Positions 44,706 through 53,415 of a stretch of 64,000 nt of DNA are shown piece by piece. The number at the start of each line of letters is the position of its first letter. The first letter of the stretch is position 1. The DNA comes from Actinomycetota bacterium (lineage in GTDB: Bacteria > Actinomycetota > Acidimicrobiia > IMCC26256 > PALSA-610). The notes beneath the pieces were generated by a model. It searched no databases. It saw nothing but the letters and a program-made list of their open reading frames with translations, and had not been told where the DNA came from. Location: assembly GCA_003134555.1 (NCBI GenBank), contig PLBO01000145.1:1-64000 (forward strand). Direction: 5' to 3'. The position numbers and the translations under genes were made by a program.

Positions 44706-45425
44706 GTGAGCGAGAGGCGCGTCACCACCATCGGTCGGCACGTCGGTCTCGCGGATGTCGGACCCGACGCCCGGGCCCGCCTCGACGCGTTGGCGCGCAT
44801 CGTGCAGGACGTCTCCGACTTCGACGCCGCGAGCGCACCGATCGACGGGATGGGCCTCTGGATCTTGCGCCGGCTCGAGCTGCGCATCGCGTCCACGCCG
44901 CGGTTTCGCGCGGAGGTGACCGCGCGGACGTGGTGCAGCGGGGTCGGCCCACGATGGGCGGAGCGCACGTCGCAACTGCACGTGAACGACCGGTTGTGCG
45001 TCGAGGCCGTCTCGATCTGGGTGCACACCGATCCCGAGCGCGGGGTGCCCACGCCGTTGCCGCCGGGCTTCGACGCGGTGTGGGGCGCGTCGGCCGCCGG
45101 TCGGAAGGTGTCGGCGCGACTGAGCCACTCCTCGCCGCCGCCCGCCGCGCGCCGCCGCGCCTGGCCGCTGCGCGCGACCGACCTCGACGTCGTCGGCCAC
45201 GTCAACAACGCGGCCTACTGGGCGGCGGTCGAAGACGAGCTCGCGCGCCGCGGTTGTCCCCGCGTCCGGCATGCCGAGATCGAGTTCCGTACGGGACTCG
45301 ATCTCGCGGACGCGGTCGAGATCGCCGTGGCCGACACCGACGACGGCTTCGCGGCGTGGTTCTGTGTCGCCGGTGACGTACGCGCATCGGTCCTCGTAGG
45401 CTGCGAGGCATGCCGCACGATCTGA
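44706..45425 (+). CDS. Acyl-ACP/acyl-CoA thioesterase-like double hotdog protein
   Basis: A 239-residue protein with two hotdog-like halves. The first has RHVGLADVGPDARARLDALARIVQDVS and a central helix; the second has the active-site-like RATDLDVVGHVNNAAYWAAVEDEL, where VGHVNNAAY is the thioesterase catalytic segment. It resembles bacterial FatA-type acyl-ACP thioesterases. Fatty acid or CoA ester release is the likely role. It overlaps the next gene by 16 nt. Confidence 0.85.
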   Translation: MSERRVTTIGRHVGLADVGPDARARLDALARIVQDVSDFDAASAPIDGMGLWILRRLELRIASTPRFRAEVTARTWCSGVGPRWAERTSQLHVNDRLCVEAVSIWVHTDPERGVPTPLPPGFDAVWGASAAGRKVSARLSHSSPPPAARRRAWPLRATDLDVVGHVNNAAYWAAVEDELARRGCPRVRHAEIEFRTGLDLADAVEIAVADTDDGFAAWFCVAGDVRASVLVGCEACRTI

Positions 45426-46450
45426 AGCTCGGGTACATGATGGGCTACTGGGGCGCGCAGCCGCCCACGGGGGTTCCGGTCGCACTCGCAGAAGCCGAAC
45501 GGCTGGGATTCGACTCGTGCTGGACGGCCGAGGCCTACGGCTCCGACGCGCTGACGCCGCTGGCGTGGTGGGGTGCGCAGACGTCGCGCATCAAGCTCGG
45601 CACTTCGATCTGCCAGATCTCCGCTCGCACCCCGACCGCGATGGCGATGGCCGCGCTGACGCTCGATCACCTCTCGGGCGGTCGGTTCGTGCTCGGTCTG
45701 GGTGCGTCGGGCCCGCAGGTGGCGGAGGGTTGGTACGGCGACGACTACCGCAAGCCGCTCGGCCGAACGCGCGAGTACATCGACATCGTCCGCCAGGTGC
45801 TCGCGCGCGAGGCGCCGGTCGAGCTGGACGGCGAGCACTACCAGCTGCCGTTGCACGGAGGCACCGGACTCGGCAAGCCGCTCAAGTCGATCACGCATCC
45901 TCTGCGCGCCGACCTGCCGATCTACATCGCGGCCGAAGGCCCGAAGAACGTCTCGCTCGCGGCCGAGATCGCCGACGGCTGGCTCCCGATGTTCTATGCA
46001 CCGCGCTCCGACGGTTTCTACCGCGACGCGCTGATCGAAGGCTTTGCGCGTCCGGGCGCACGCCGGACCGCGGAGACGTTCGAGGTGGCGTGCCTCGTTC
46101 CGGTGATCATCGCCGACGACGTCGAGACCGCAGCCGACATGTACCGGCCCGTTCTCGCGCTCTACATCGGCGGGATGGGTGCTCGCGAGGTGAACTTCCA
46201 CAACAACGTATTCGGACGCATGGGCTACGAGGGTGAAGCCAAGCTGATCCAAGACCTCTACCTCGACGGCAAGAAGGCGGAGGCCGCGGCTGCCGTGCCG
46301 ACGCGCCTCGTCGAAGATGTCGCGCTCGTGGGACCGCGCGAGAAGATCCGCGACGACCTCGAGATGTGGCGCGCATCGGCGGTGACGACGATGGTCGTCT
46401 CGGGCGCGACCGAGCAGCTGCGAACGATCGCGGAGCTGGTGCTCGGATGA
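45410..46450 (+). CDS. LLM-class flavin/F420-dependent oxidoreductase
   Basis: A 346-residue luciferase-like monooxygenase fold protein. GYMMGYWGAQPP at the start, GFDSCWTAEAYGSDALTPLAWWG, LDHLSGGRFVLGLGASGPQVAEGW and IYIAAEGPKNVSLAAEIADGWLP are typical of actinobacterial F420-dependent members. It should reduce or oxidise an unknown substrate with F420 or FMN. It overlaps both the thioesterase upstream and the YceH-ALDH gene downstream (4 nt ATGA), forming a coupled set. Confidence 0.9.
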   Translation: MPHDLKLGYMMGYWGAQPPTGVPVALAEAERLGFDSCWTAEAYGSDALTPLAWWGAQTSRIKLGTSICQISARTPTAMAMAALTLDHLSGGRFVLGLGASGPQVAEGWYGDDYRKPLGRTREYIDIVRQVLAREAPVELDGEHYQLPLHGGTGLGKPLKSITHPLRADLPIYIAAEGPKNVSLAAEIADGWLPMFYAPRSDGFYRDALIEGFARPGARRTAETFEVACLVPVIIADDVETAADMYRPVLALYIGGMGAREVNFHNNVFGRMGYEGEAKLIQDLYLDGKKAEAAAAVPTRLVEDVALVGPREKIRDDLEMWRASAVTTMVVSGATEQLRTIAELVLG

Positions 46451-48420
46451 TCGAGCTGAGCGTCGAGGAGGCACGCGTCCTCGGTTGCCTCATGGAGAAG
46501 GCGGTTACAACGCCCGACAACTACCCGTTGTCGGTCAACGCGTTGATCAATGCGTGCAACCAGAGCACGAATCGCGATCCGATCGTGTCGTACGACGAGT
46601 CGACGGTCGAACGGGTGCTCGAGGGACTGCGCGACAAGGGAGTGTCTCGCCGGGTGCGGGCGACGGGTCAGCGGGTCGTGAAGCACCGCCATGTGGTCGA
46701 CGAGGCGCTGCAGCTCTCGGTCCCGCAATACTCGGTGCTCGGAGTGCTGTTGCTGCGCGGCGCGCAGACGCCGGGCGAGCTCAAGCAGCGCACCGAGCGC
46801 TGGCACGCGTTCCGATCGCTCGACGACGTCGAGGAGACTCTCCAACGTCTGGCCGATCGCGGGTACGTGCGCCAGCTCGAGCGCCGCCCCGGGCAGAAGG
46901 AGTCGCGCTGGGTGACCCTCGTCGTGGCGGCCGACGAAATTGACGCGCGCGCGGCAGGCGCACCCCAACAGGTGGCCGCGACCGACGCCGAGCCCGAGAC
47001 CACGAGTCAGCCCGCGCCCGGCGCGGAGCTCGCGGCGCCGGTCGAACGCTCGCTCGAGGTGCACAATCCGGCCACCGGCGAGCACATTCGCAGCGTCGCG
47101 GTCACCGAGGAGCGTGAGGTCGAACAGAAGGTCGAACGGGCGCGCCGGGCGCAGCCCGACTGGGCCGCGCGCGCGTACGACGAGCGGGCCGCGCTCCTGC
47201 ACGCCTTCCGCGATCTGCTCGCGACGGAGGCCGAGGAGTGTGCGCGCATCACGACGCGTGAGGTCGGCAAGCCGATCGTGCAGGCCCGCAACGAGGTGCG
47301 CGCGGTCCTCGAACGGATCGATTGGAACATCGAACACGTCGGCACCGTCATCGCCGCGCGTTCGGTCACCTCCCGTGACGGGGGAGCGGTCGAAGAGCGC
47401 GTCACCCACGAACCGCTCGGGCTGGTCGCGCACGTCAGCGCATGGAATTATCCGTACTTCGTCGGGCTCAACACGATCGTGCCCGCCCTGCTCGCCGGCA
47501 ACGCGGTGCTCTACAAGCCGTCCGAGCACGCCACACTTACCGGGCTGCGACTCGTCGACATCATGCACCGCTCCGGCATACCCGTCGACGTGGTGCAGAC
47601 GATCGTCGGCGGTGGCGCCGTGGGTGCCGCGCTGGTCGCGTCCGAGATCGACATGGTGTGCTTCACCGGCTCGTACGAAACCGGGCGGCGGGTGTCCCGT
47701 TCGGTGGCCGAGCGGCTCGTGCGGCTCCAGCTCGAGCTCGGCGGGAAGGACGGCGCCTACGTCTGTGACGACGTCGACGTCGAGTCGGCCGCGCTCGCGG
47801 TCGCGGAGGGCGCGTTCTACAACAGTGGCCAATCCTGCTCGGCGATCGAACGCATCTACGTGAACGACGCGATCTTCGATCGCTTCGTCGACGCCCTGGG
47901 CGACGTGGTGAGTGCGTACCGCACGGGCGATCCCGAAGCCGAGCAGACCGATCTCGGGCCGCTCGCGCGCGCCGCGCAGCTCGACGTGCTCGACGCGCAG
48001 GTCGCCGACGCGGTCGGGAAGGGTGCACGGGTGGTGTGCGGAGGCGGACGGATCGATCGACCGGGCTCTTGGTTCGAGCCCACGGTGCTCGTCGACGTCG
48101 ACCCGAGCATGAGTGTCATGCGCGACGAGACGTTCGGTCCCGTCATCGGCGTGCAGCGCGTCCGCGACGACGCGGAGGCGCTCGCGTGCCTCGACGACAC
48201 CGAGTTCGGCCTCGGCGCGGCCGTGTTCTCGCGCGACCGCGGGCGCGCGGAGCGGATCCTGAGCCGGCTCGAAGTCGGCAACGCCTACTGGAACACGTCC
48301 GACCGTTCGAGCGTGCGCTTGCCGTGGTCGGGACGCCGGCACTCGGGCCTCGGCGTGTCGATGTCGGAGTCCGGCGTGCGCGCCTTCGTCCGGGAAAAGG
48401 CGTGGCACCTGAGTTCGTGA
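46447..48420 (+). CDS. Fusion: YceH (DUF480) winged-helix protein + aldehyde dehydrogenase
   Basis: One uninterrupted 657-residue frame. Residues 1-165 are DUF480/YceH: LSVEEARVLGCLMEKAVTTPDNYPL-type start (two winged helices), LRGAQTPGELKQRTERWHAF. A 30-residue Ala/Pro/Glu-rich linker follows. From about 198 it is a full aldehyde dehydrogenase: VSAWNYPYFVGLN, LELGGKDGAY (catalytic Glu) and NSGQSCSAIERIY with nucleophile Cys about 464. The ATG overlaps the LLM gene stop. YceH is usually a free protein with no enzyme; the fusion suggests a DNA- or protein-binding role for aldehyde oxidation, or a lost stop codon. Confidence 0.85.
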   Translation: MIELSVEEARVLGCLMEKAVTTPDNYPLSVNALINACNQSTNRDPIVSYDESTVERVLEGLRDKGVSRRVRATGQRVVKHRHVVDEALQLSVPQYSVLGVLLLRGAQTPGELKQRTERWHAFRSLDDVEETLQRLADRGYVRQLERRPGQKESRWVTLVVAADEIDARAAGAPQQVAATDAEPETTSQPAPGAELAAPVERSLEVHNPATGEHIRSVAVTEEREVEQKVERARRAQPDWAARAYDERAALLHAFRDLLATEAEECARITTREVGKPIVQARNEVRAVLERIDWNIEHVGTVIAARSVTSRDGGAVEERVTHEPLGLVAHVSAWNYPYFVGLNTIVPALLAGNAVLYKPSEHATLTGLRLVDIMHRSGIPVDVVQTIVGGGAVGAALVASEIDMVCFTGSYETGRRVSRSVAERLVRLQLELGGKDGAYVCDDVDVESAALAVAEGAFYNSGQSCSAIERIYVNDAIFDRFVDALGDVVSAYRTGDPEAEQTDLGPLARAAQLDVLDAQVADAVGKGARVVCGGGRIDRPGSWFEPTVLVDVDPSMSVMRDETFGPVIGVQRVRDDAEALACLDDTEFGLGAAVFSRDRGRAERILSRLEVGNAYWNTSDRSSVRLPWSGRRHSGLGVSMSESGVRAFVREKAWHLSS

Positions 48421-48460
48421 GCGCGCGAGCGCCCGAGTAGAGATGCGAGGAGGCGTCGTC

Positions 48461-49072
48461 ATGTCGAGATTCACTCGAGGCTTCTCCGGTCGCGGTCGCG
48501 CCAACCGCGACCCGCGGCTCCCGCCGGGGCAATACGACACCGGCAACAGCTGGCCCGTCCTGACCGCGGAGGTCACTCCGCGGCTCGACACCGCGACGTG
48601 GACCTTCAGGATCGAAGGTCTGGTCGATCGTCCGACCACGTGGACCTGGGACGAGATCCACGCGCTGCCGCCGTCGAGCTATTCGGGCGACATCCACTGC
48701 GTCACCACGTGGTCGAAGCTCGGTGTCACGTTCAATGGCGTCTCGGTCGACACGTTGCTCGACGCGGCGGGCGTGCAACCGAGCGCGACCCACGTCCTCG
48801 CGTTCTCGCACACCGCGTACACGACGAACCTTCCGCTCGCCGACGTGACGAACGGCAAGGCGTGGGTCGTGTGGGACTACGAGGGTCGTCCGCTCGAAGC
48901 CCAGCACGGCGGACCGGCCCGCCTCCTGGTGCCGCACCTCTACTTCTGGAAGAGCGCCAAGTTCGTCGCGGGCCTGCGCGTGCTCGACCACGACGAGCCC
49001 GGCTTCTGGGAGCAGAACGGCTACCACGATCGCGGCGACCCCTGGCTCGAACAGCGATACCAAGGCGACTGA
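48461..49072 (+). CDS. Sulfite-oxidase-like molybdopterin oxidoreductase
   Basis: A 203-residue SUOX/YedY-fold protein that binds molybdopterin. The Mo-ligand Cys is in DIHCVTTWSKLGVTF; other blocks are IEGLVDRPTTWTWDEIHALP and GGPARLLVPHLYFWKSAKFV. No signal or Tat motif is seen, so it is cytosolic. ATG 48461 has an AGGAGG Shine-Dalgarno upstream. It is paired with the flavin reductase 2 bp downstream, a common actinobacterial two-gene unit. Confidence 0.9.
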   Translation: MSRFTRGFSGRGRANRDPRLPPGQYDTGNSWPVLTAEVTPRLDTATWTFRIEGLVDRPTTWTWDEIHALPPSSYSGDIHCVTTWSKLGVTFNGVSVDTLLDAAGVQPSATHVLAFSHTAYTTNLPLADVTNGKAWVVWDYEGRPLEAQHGGPARLLVPHLYFWKSAKFVAGLRVLDHDEPGFWEQNGYHDRGDPWLEQRYQGD

Positions 49073-49074
49073 CG

Positions 49075-49785
49075 GTGAGCGCCTCCGCGCCGCGTTCGAT
49101 GTCGTGGAAGCAGGCGACGGTCGTCGACATCAAACAGGAGACCGCGCGCGCGAAGACGTTCCGTTTGACGCTCCCCGAAGCCTTGGGTCATCGCGCCGGC
49201 CAGCACGTGATCGTGCGGCTCACCGCGCCCGATGGCTACACCGCGTCGCGGTCGTATTCGATCGCCACGCCGGCGGACGAGTCGAAGGAGTTCGAGCTCA
49301 CGGTCGAGCGGCTCGAGGGAGGTGAGGTCTCGGCGTTCCTGCACGACGAGCTCACCGTGGGCGATGAGCTGGAGGTCCGGGGGCCGATCGGCGGTTGGTT
49401 CGTGTGGGACGGCGATTCGCCGGTCCTGCTCGTCGGCGGCGGCTCCGGGGTCGTTCCGCTCATGGCGATGCTCCGGCTCGCGCGTCGCACCGGAAAGTCG
49501 GAGCTCGTTCGGGTCGTCGTCTCCGTGCGCACGCCCGGCGACCTCTTCTATGCCGATGAGATCGCCGGTCCGGAGACCACGCTCGTCTACACGCGCGCGA
49601 CGCCGTCTTCGTTTGTGCGTCCGCCCGGACGGCTCTCGGCCGACGACATTCCGCCGTTCGCGGCGGGAGCAAGCGCGTACATCTGCGGCTCTTCTGGTTT
49701 TGCCGAGGCCGCGAGTGAGCTCATCATCGGCGCGGGCGTGCCCACGGAACAGATCCGAGTCGAACGCTTCGGTCCTACCGGCTGA
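49075..49785 (+). CDS. FAD/NAD-binding oxidoreductase (ferredoxin reductase-like)
   Basis: A 236-residue FNR-fold reductase: FAD motif SRSYSIATPADE, NAD motif LLVGGGSGVVPLMAML and the terminal YICGSSGFAEAASE. No iron-sulfur domain is attached. It likely reduces the Moco partner immediately upstream. GTG 49075 is used; a second Met lies 8 codons in. Its 3' end overlaps the converging DUF5996 gene by 11 bp. Confidence 0.88.
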   Translation: MSASAPRSMSWKQATVVDIKQETARAKTFRLTLPEALGHRAGQHVIVRLTAPDGYTASRSYSIATPADESKEFELTVERLEGGEVSAFLHDELTVGDELEVRGPIGGWFVWDGDSPVLLVGGGSGVVPLMAMLRLARRTGKSELVRVVVSVRTPGDLFYADEIAGPETTLVYTRATPSSFVRPPGRLSADDIPPFAAGASAYICGSSGFAEAASELIIGAGVPTEQIRVERFGPTG

Positions 49786-50701
49786 TCGAGCCGCGGCGAA
49801 TACCGCCTTCGAGCGCGGCTCGATCCCAGCCGCCGTTGTCCGCGGCAGCGTCGTACGTGCTCTGCAAGAACGCGAGGAGCATCGCGTCGGGGTCGGCGGA
49901 GGTGCGGACCGCACGGTACGGAAGGATGAACTCGCGCAGCGTCGAGTCGTAGTACGCGGCTTCCGGCGAGACGGTGTGCGTGGCGAAGCCGTCCGGCTCC
50001 GGGTAGGCGTACGAATAGAACGAACCTTCCTCACTTCCGCCCGGCCAGTACCCGCAGCTGCTGACCTCGTGGCTGTAGGCATCTTGCATCACCCAGTCGG
50101 CGCAGTTCGGAACACCGCCCGGATGTAGCGGCGCGCGCCGGCCCGAGAACCGGGTCACCGCGAGATCGAATCCACCCCAGAAGAAGTGCACCGGACTCGC
50201 CTTGCCGATGAACCGCGACCGGAACTTCTTCAGGACGCGATCGCTCTCGACGAACGCGAGCCAGCACCGTTGCATCGCGTCGGCGTCGTACGAGCTGTGG
50301 CGCGTGTCGGCGGCGAAGGGAACCGCCTCGGCGATCTCGACGGGGCGGGGGAGTATCGACACGCGCACGTCGAGCTCGCGCAGGGCCGCCATCGTCGCGG
50401 CGTAGAAGTCGGCGACAGATCGCGGTTCGAGCGCAACGGTGCGGAGGTCTCCGTCGGTGGTCCGTATCGCGAGCACATGGTCGAGGAAATCGAACTCCAT
50501 CTCGATGCCTCGATCGGTTGCGTGCATGAGCGACGTGGTGAGGCCCCGAGCCGAGACGTACAGGGTGACCTGCCACGAGTGATTCATGGGCGGCTCGAGC
50601 GCGAGCCGAACCTTGCCCACGATCTGCGTCCACATGTGCACGGTCGCGCGCGTGTCCTCCCACGCGGAGAGCGTCAGCTCCGGCCATCGGCTCGACGTCA
50701 C
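49775..50701 (-). CDS. DUF5996 family protein
   Basis: A 308-residue protein. The start WPELTLSAWEDTRATVHMW, then KVRLALEPPMNHSWQVTLYVSARGL and KASPVHFFWGGFDLAVTRFSGR, and PGGSEEGSFYSYAYPEPDG match the pattern of DUF5996, found in many bacteria without a known role. GTG 50701 overlaps the upstream gene stop by 4 nt, so the pair is coupled. Confidence 0.8.
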   Translation of the reverse strand: MTSSRWPELTLSAWEDTRATVHMWTQIVGKVRLALEPPMNHSWQVTLYVSARGLTTSLMHATDRGIEMEFDFLDHVLAIRTTDGDLRTVALEPRSVADFYAATMAALRELDVRVSILPRPVEIAEAVPFAADTRHSSYDADAMQRCWLAFVESDRVLKKFRSRFIGKASPVHFFWGGFDLAVTRFSGRRAPLHPGGVPNCADWVMQDAYSHEVSSCGYWPGGSEEGSFYSYAYPEPDGFATHTVSPEAAYYDSTLREFILPYRAVRTSADPDAMLLAFLQSTYDAAADNGGWDRAALEGGIRRGSISR

Positions 50702-51279
50702 GGCGTCTCCCTCTGCTCGGCGAGCTTTCTCAGATTGAGGAGCTGTCGTCGCATCATCACCAGGTCGCTGGCGGGCAGGATTCGGGCCATCAGCCAACCA
50801 AGCGGGCCGGGACGAGATGCGACGACGAGTTTCACCACGAGTCGACTCGTTTCCGGGCCGCGCGGTGCGACCCGATAGGTGATGGCGATCCGGCCGAAGA
50901 CGACGTGGTCGGTTGTCAGCGTGATCGAACAGCCGGGCTCGAACTGGGCCAGACGGAAGATCATGAACCTCTGGCCGACCTCGAGCTCGTCGAGGCCCGG
51001 GGTCAACTCTCGCCGACTCCGTCGCCCGAGGTTGTCGATCCAGTCGTAGCTGTATGGCGCCACCCGGAGCTGGCACAGCCAGCGGAACACGACCGCGACC
51101 TGTGCTTCGACGTCCAACGCGCGGAACAACACCGCGTACGGCTGAGTAACTAAGGCATCGCAAGGGAACTGCCCGCGGCGTTCTTCGACCGTCGAACCCC
51201 AGTTGCGCACGACCCCGACCGAGTGTTGCTGCACGACGCGAGCGTCGCGCTTCCGTGGCACGGCATACCATTCCGTCAC
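50698..51279 (-). CDS. SRPBCC-like/polyketide cyclase-type protein
   Basis: A 193-residue protein with alternating beta strands: LFRALDVEAQVAVVFRWLCQL, DELEVGQRFMIFRLAQFEP, ITLTTDHVVFGRIAITYRVAP, then a C-terminal helix. The layout fits a helix-grip (START/SRPBCC) fold that binds a hydrophobic ligand. It is the upstream member of a pair with DUF5996; no function is known. GTG start near 51279. Confidence 0.65.
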   Translation of the reverse strand: MTEWYAVPRKRDARVVQQHSVGVVRNWGSTVEERRGQFPCDALVTQPYAVLFRALDVEAQVAVVFRWLCQLRVAPYSYDWIDNLGRRSRRELTPGLDELEVGQRFMIFRLAQFEPGCSITLTTDHVVFGRIAITYRVAPRGPETSRLVVKLVVASRPGPLGWLMARILPASDLVMMRRQLLNLRKLAEQRETP

Positions 51280-51384
51280 AATGATTGAGAATTGCGACTT
51301 TCGGGTACACCCCGGAGCGATGTTCGCATCGGTGCATATTCGCGCGACGACGCGGTTGGGGTCGTCGCATCAAGGGGGAACACG

Positions 51385-52593
51385 ATGAAGGTCTCGTTCA
51401 AGCGCGCAACGCAAGCGGTCATCGCGATCGGCGTGGTCGTCGGTCTGGCGGCGTGCGGTTCGTCGTCGAAGTCGACCGGCAGCACTACCACTACCGGCGG
51501 CTCCAATGTCTCGCTCACCGCCGCGTCGTTCACGAGTGACTTCTCCGCGATGGCGCAGCTGAAGTCGCTTGCGTCGCAGGGCAAAGGACTCATCGGCGTG
51601 CTGTTGCCCGACACGACGACCTCGGCGCGTTACGAGACCTTCGACCGGCCTTACCTGATCAAGGCGTTCCAGGCCGCGGGTCTTCCGGCGGCGCAGTTCA
51701 AGGTCGACAACGCACAGGGCAGTGCGAGCACGATGCAGACGCAGGCCGAGGCCGACATCACGCAGGGCGCGAGCGTCTTGCTCATTGACGCGCTCGACTC
51801 GGGCAGCGGCGCGGCGATCGAAGCCAACGCCACCTCCAAGGGCGTAAAGGTGATCGACTACGACCGCCTGGTGAAAGGCGGCGCCGCGGACCGTATCTAC
51901 GTCAGCTTCAACAACGTCACCGTCGGCAAGTTCATGGGGCAAGGTCTCGTCGACTGCGTCAAGGCGTGGAACGTCGCGAAGCCCAACGTCCTGGTGATGG
52001 ACGGCGACCCGACCGACAACAACGCCACACTGTTCGCCGAGGGATACAACGGCGTATTGAAGCCGCTCTTCGACAACGGCTCCTACGTGAAGGTCGGCGA
52101 GCCGGCGGGTACATGGACGCCTGCGGTCACCGCGACCAACTTTGACCAGCAGTTCACGGCGCACCCGAACATCAACGCGGTCATCACACCCAACGACGAC
52201 AACGCCAACGCGGTCATTGCCGACCTCCAGAAGGCCAATATTCCCGCGAAGAAGTTCCCGACCACGGGTCAGGACGCCTCGCTCGTAGGTCTGCAGAACA
52301 TTCTCAAGGGTTACCAGTGCGGCAGCGTCTACAAGGCGGTCTACCAAGAGGCCCAGGCCGCCGCCGCCGTCGCGATCTATCTACGCGCTGGTCAGACACC
52401 GCCTGCCGCGATGTTGAACGGCTCGACGCAGGACACGACGAGCAATACGGCGGTCAAGTCGGTATACCTCACGCCGGTTTGGGTCACGACGGCCAACATG
52501 GCGTCGACCGTGGTCAAGGACGCCGCGGTCAAGGTGCCCGCCCTCTGCATCACGGCAATCGCGAGCGCTTGTTCGGCAGCCGGCATCAGCTGA
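51385..52593 (+). CDS. Sugar ABC transporter substrate-binding lipoprotein (XylF/ChvE type)
   Basis: A 402-residue periplasmic-binding-protein type 1 lipoprotein. The lipobox GLAACGSS gives lipid Cys at 24, followed by a Ser/Thr linker. The body resembles XylF: IGVLLPDTTTSARYETFDRP, GASVLLIDALDSGSGAAIE, KVIDYDRLVKGGAADRIYVSFNN, ITPNDDNANAVIADL. Xylose or related pentose is the family ligand. AAGGGGGAA precedes the ATG. ATPase and permease follow. Confidence 0.9.
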   Translation: MKVSFKRATQAVIAIGVVVGLAACGSSSKSTGSTTTTGGSNVSLTAASFTSDFSAMAQLKSLASQGKGLIGVLLPDTTTSARYETFDRPYLIKAFQAAGLPAAQFKVDNAQGSASTMQTQAEADITQGASVLLIDALDSGSGAAIEANATSKGVKVIDYDRLVKGGAADRIYVSFNNVTVGKFMGQGLVDCVKAWNVAKPNVLVMDGDPTDNNATLFAEGYNGVLKPLFDNGSYVKVGEPAGTWTPAVTATNFDQQFTAHPNINAVITPNDDNANAVIADLQKANIPAKKFPTTGQDASLVGLQNILKGYQCGSVYKAVYQEAQAAAAVAIYLRAGQTPPAAMLNGSTQDTTSNTAVKSVYLTPVWVTTANMASTVVKDAAVKVPALCITAIASACSAAGIS

Positions 52594-52608
52594 GTAGATT
52601 CCCGTCCG

Positions 52609-53415
52609 ATGGCGTCGCCGGGGGAAGAGGGCCAGACCGGAGAACCGCTGCTGCGCCTGCGCGGCATCGACAAGAACTTCGGTCCGGTCCAGGCGGTCGT
52701 CGACGTCGACCTCGATGTCCCGGCCGGGCAGGTAACTGCCCTTATCGGCGACAACGGCGCAGGCAAATCGGCGCTCGTCAAATGCATTGCCGGCATTCAC
52801 CACCCCGACGGCGGCCAGATCTTCTGGGACGGCCGACCGGTCCACATCCGGACGCCCCGCGAAGCGGCCGCGCTCGGGATCGAGACCGTTCACCAGGATC
52901 TTGCGCTGTGCGACAACCTCGACATCGTCCAGAACATGTTTCTCGGCCGGGAGCTGACACGGCATATCGCGCTCGACGAAGAGAAAATGGAGATGTCGGC
53001 CGGTGAGACGCTGAAAAGCCTCGCCGTCACCACCGTTCGCTCGATTCGCCAACCCGTCGCCTCTTTGTCGGGAGGTCAACGCCAGTCGGTAGCGATCGCC
53101 CGGGCCGTCCTGTGGAATTCGAAGCTCGTGATCATGGACGAGCCGACGGCCGCCCTCGGTGTGGCCCAGACGCGCATGGTGCTCGACCTGGTCCGGCGTC
53201 TCGCCGACCGTGGGCTCGCGGTGCTGTTGGTCTCCCACAACATGAACGACGTCTTCGAGGTCGCGGACCGGATCGCGGTCCTCCACCTCGGACGAATGGT
53301 TGCCGTGCGGCCCGCGGCCGAGATGGACAAGCAGATCGTCGTCGACCTCATGACGACCGGTGCGTCGAGCCGCGAGGTCAAAGCGAGCGCGCCGGCCGGC
53401 GAGGGCACTCCGTGA
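52609..53415 (+). CDS. Sugar ABC transporter ATP-binding protein (single NBD)
   Basis: A 268-residue ATPase with one cassette, unlike RbsA/XylG of about 500 residues with two. Walker A reads GDNGAGKSALVK (Ala replaces the usual Thr after KS), signature LSGGQRQSVAIARAV, Walker B LVIMDEPTAALG. The family D-loop shows TAALGVAQ. It lies 15 bp after the binding protein and overlaps the permease by 4 nt. Single-cassette proteins of this type occur with FrcA/XylG-like systems and would work as dimers. Confidence 0.88.
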   Translation: MASPGEEGQTGEPLLRLRGIDKNFGPVQAVVDVDLDVPAGQVTALIGDNGAGKSALVKCIAGIHHPDGGQIFWDGRPVHIRTPREAAALGIETVHQDLALCDNLDIVQNMFLGRELTRHIALDEEKMEMSAGETLKSLAVTTVRSIRQPVASLSGGQRQSVAIARAVLWNSKLVIMDEPTAALGVAQTRMVLDLVRRLADRGLAVLLVSHNMNDVFEVADRIAVLHLGRMVAVRPAAEMDKQIVVDLMTTGASSREVKASAPAGEGTP

